Shown one piece after another: positions 5,308-5,367 of a DNA stretch of 5,367 nt (its first letter is position 1; every line of letters begins with the position of its first letter). The stretch is from NCBI GenBank assembly GCA_024640585.1, contig JAHEEQ010000051.1, positions 1 to 5,367 on the forward strand, in the 5' to 3' direction. The position numbers and the translations under genes are program-made. The notes beneath the pieces are model-generated. The model was not told where the DNA came from and did not search any database. It saw only the letters and a list, made by a program, of their open reading frames with translations. This stretch comes from Micrococcales bacterium. GTDB taxonomy: Bacteria; Actinomycetota; Actinomycetes; S36-B12; UBA5976.

Positions 5308-5367
5308 CGAAGCTGTCGATTTTTATGCCCCTTCTTTTTAGGGCAGCGCGGCACAGTTTTATGCTCT

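Noticed and set aside
5326..5345. TGCCC/GGGCA inverted repeat near the right edge
   Set aside because: It has a 5-bp stem and a 10-base loop without a T-run after it; too weak to call a terminator.
1..5367. tRNA, rRNA, CRISPR array or insertion sequence
   Set aside because: I looked for cloverleaf arms, regularly spaced repeats and transposase motifs on both strands and saw none.

Overview
The window looks like the right-hand part of a proteobacterial integrative element (or other accessory region) lying next to a pair of ArsR-type regulator genes. The base composition is moderately AT-rich by eye. The integrase family, the two ArsR subfamilies and the accessory proteins suggest an alpha- or betaproteobacterium, most likely a betaproteobacterium of low-to-middle GC. 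This is inference from remembered family resemblance; no search was possible.

Left part (1-718, minus strand): two ArsR/SmtB winged-helix repressor genes point leftward. The first (278 to the window edge) is cut off; it has a long lysine/serine/threonine-rich tail followed by the start of an ArsR domain. The second (718-422) is a complete 98-residue BigR/SqrR-like repressor that lacks both cysteines of the persulfide switch. Positions 719-1107 hold no confident gene. They contain a cluster of GCAT/ATGC half-sites with a perfect 12-bp palindrome, and a doubtful 36-codon frame.

Middle part (1108-3662): a minus-strand gene (1833-1108) encodes a cysteine-rich 241-residue protein that resembles an uncharacterised family seen near island integrases. 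It is divergent from a plus-strand pair of unknown genes (342 and 215 residues). The 100-bp divergent gap carries two copies of a 9-bp word spaced 42 bp apart. The plus-strand pair is separated by an 11-bp stem hairpin just before the second gene's strong ribosome binding site, and an inverted repeat follows the pair.

Right part (3796-5367): a complete 449-residue tyrosine recombinase with Arg282, Lys312, Arg392, His393 and Tyr426 visible, followed by an imperfect inverted repeat and a good intrinsic terminator. The recombinase points to the right edge, so an attachment site may lie in or just beyond 5146-5367.

Together, 1108-5145 reads as a compact module: divergent cysteine-rich protein, two unknown proteins, recombinase. 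Its biological role cannot be read from sequence alone. The ArsR genes may be cargo or flanking chromosome.
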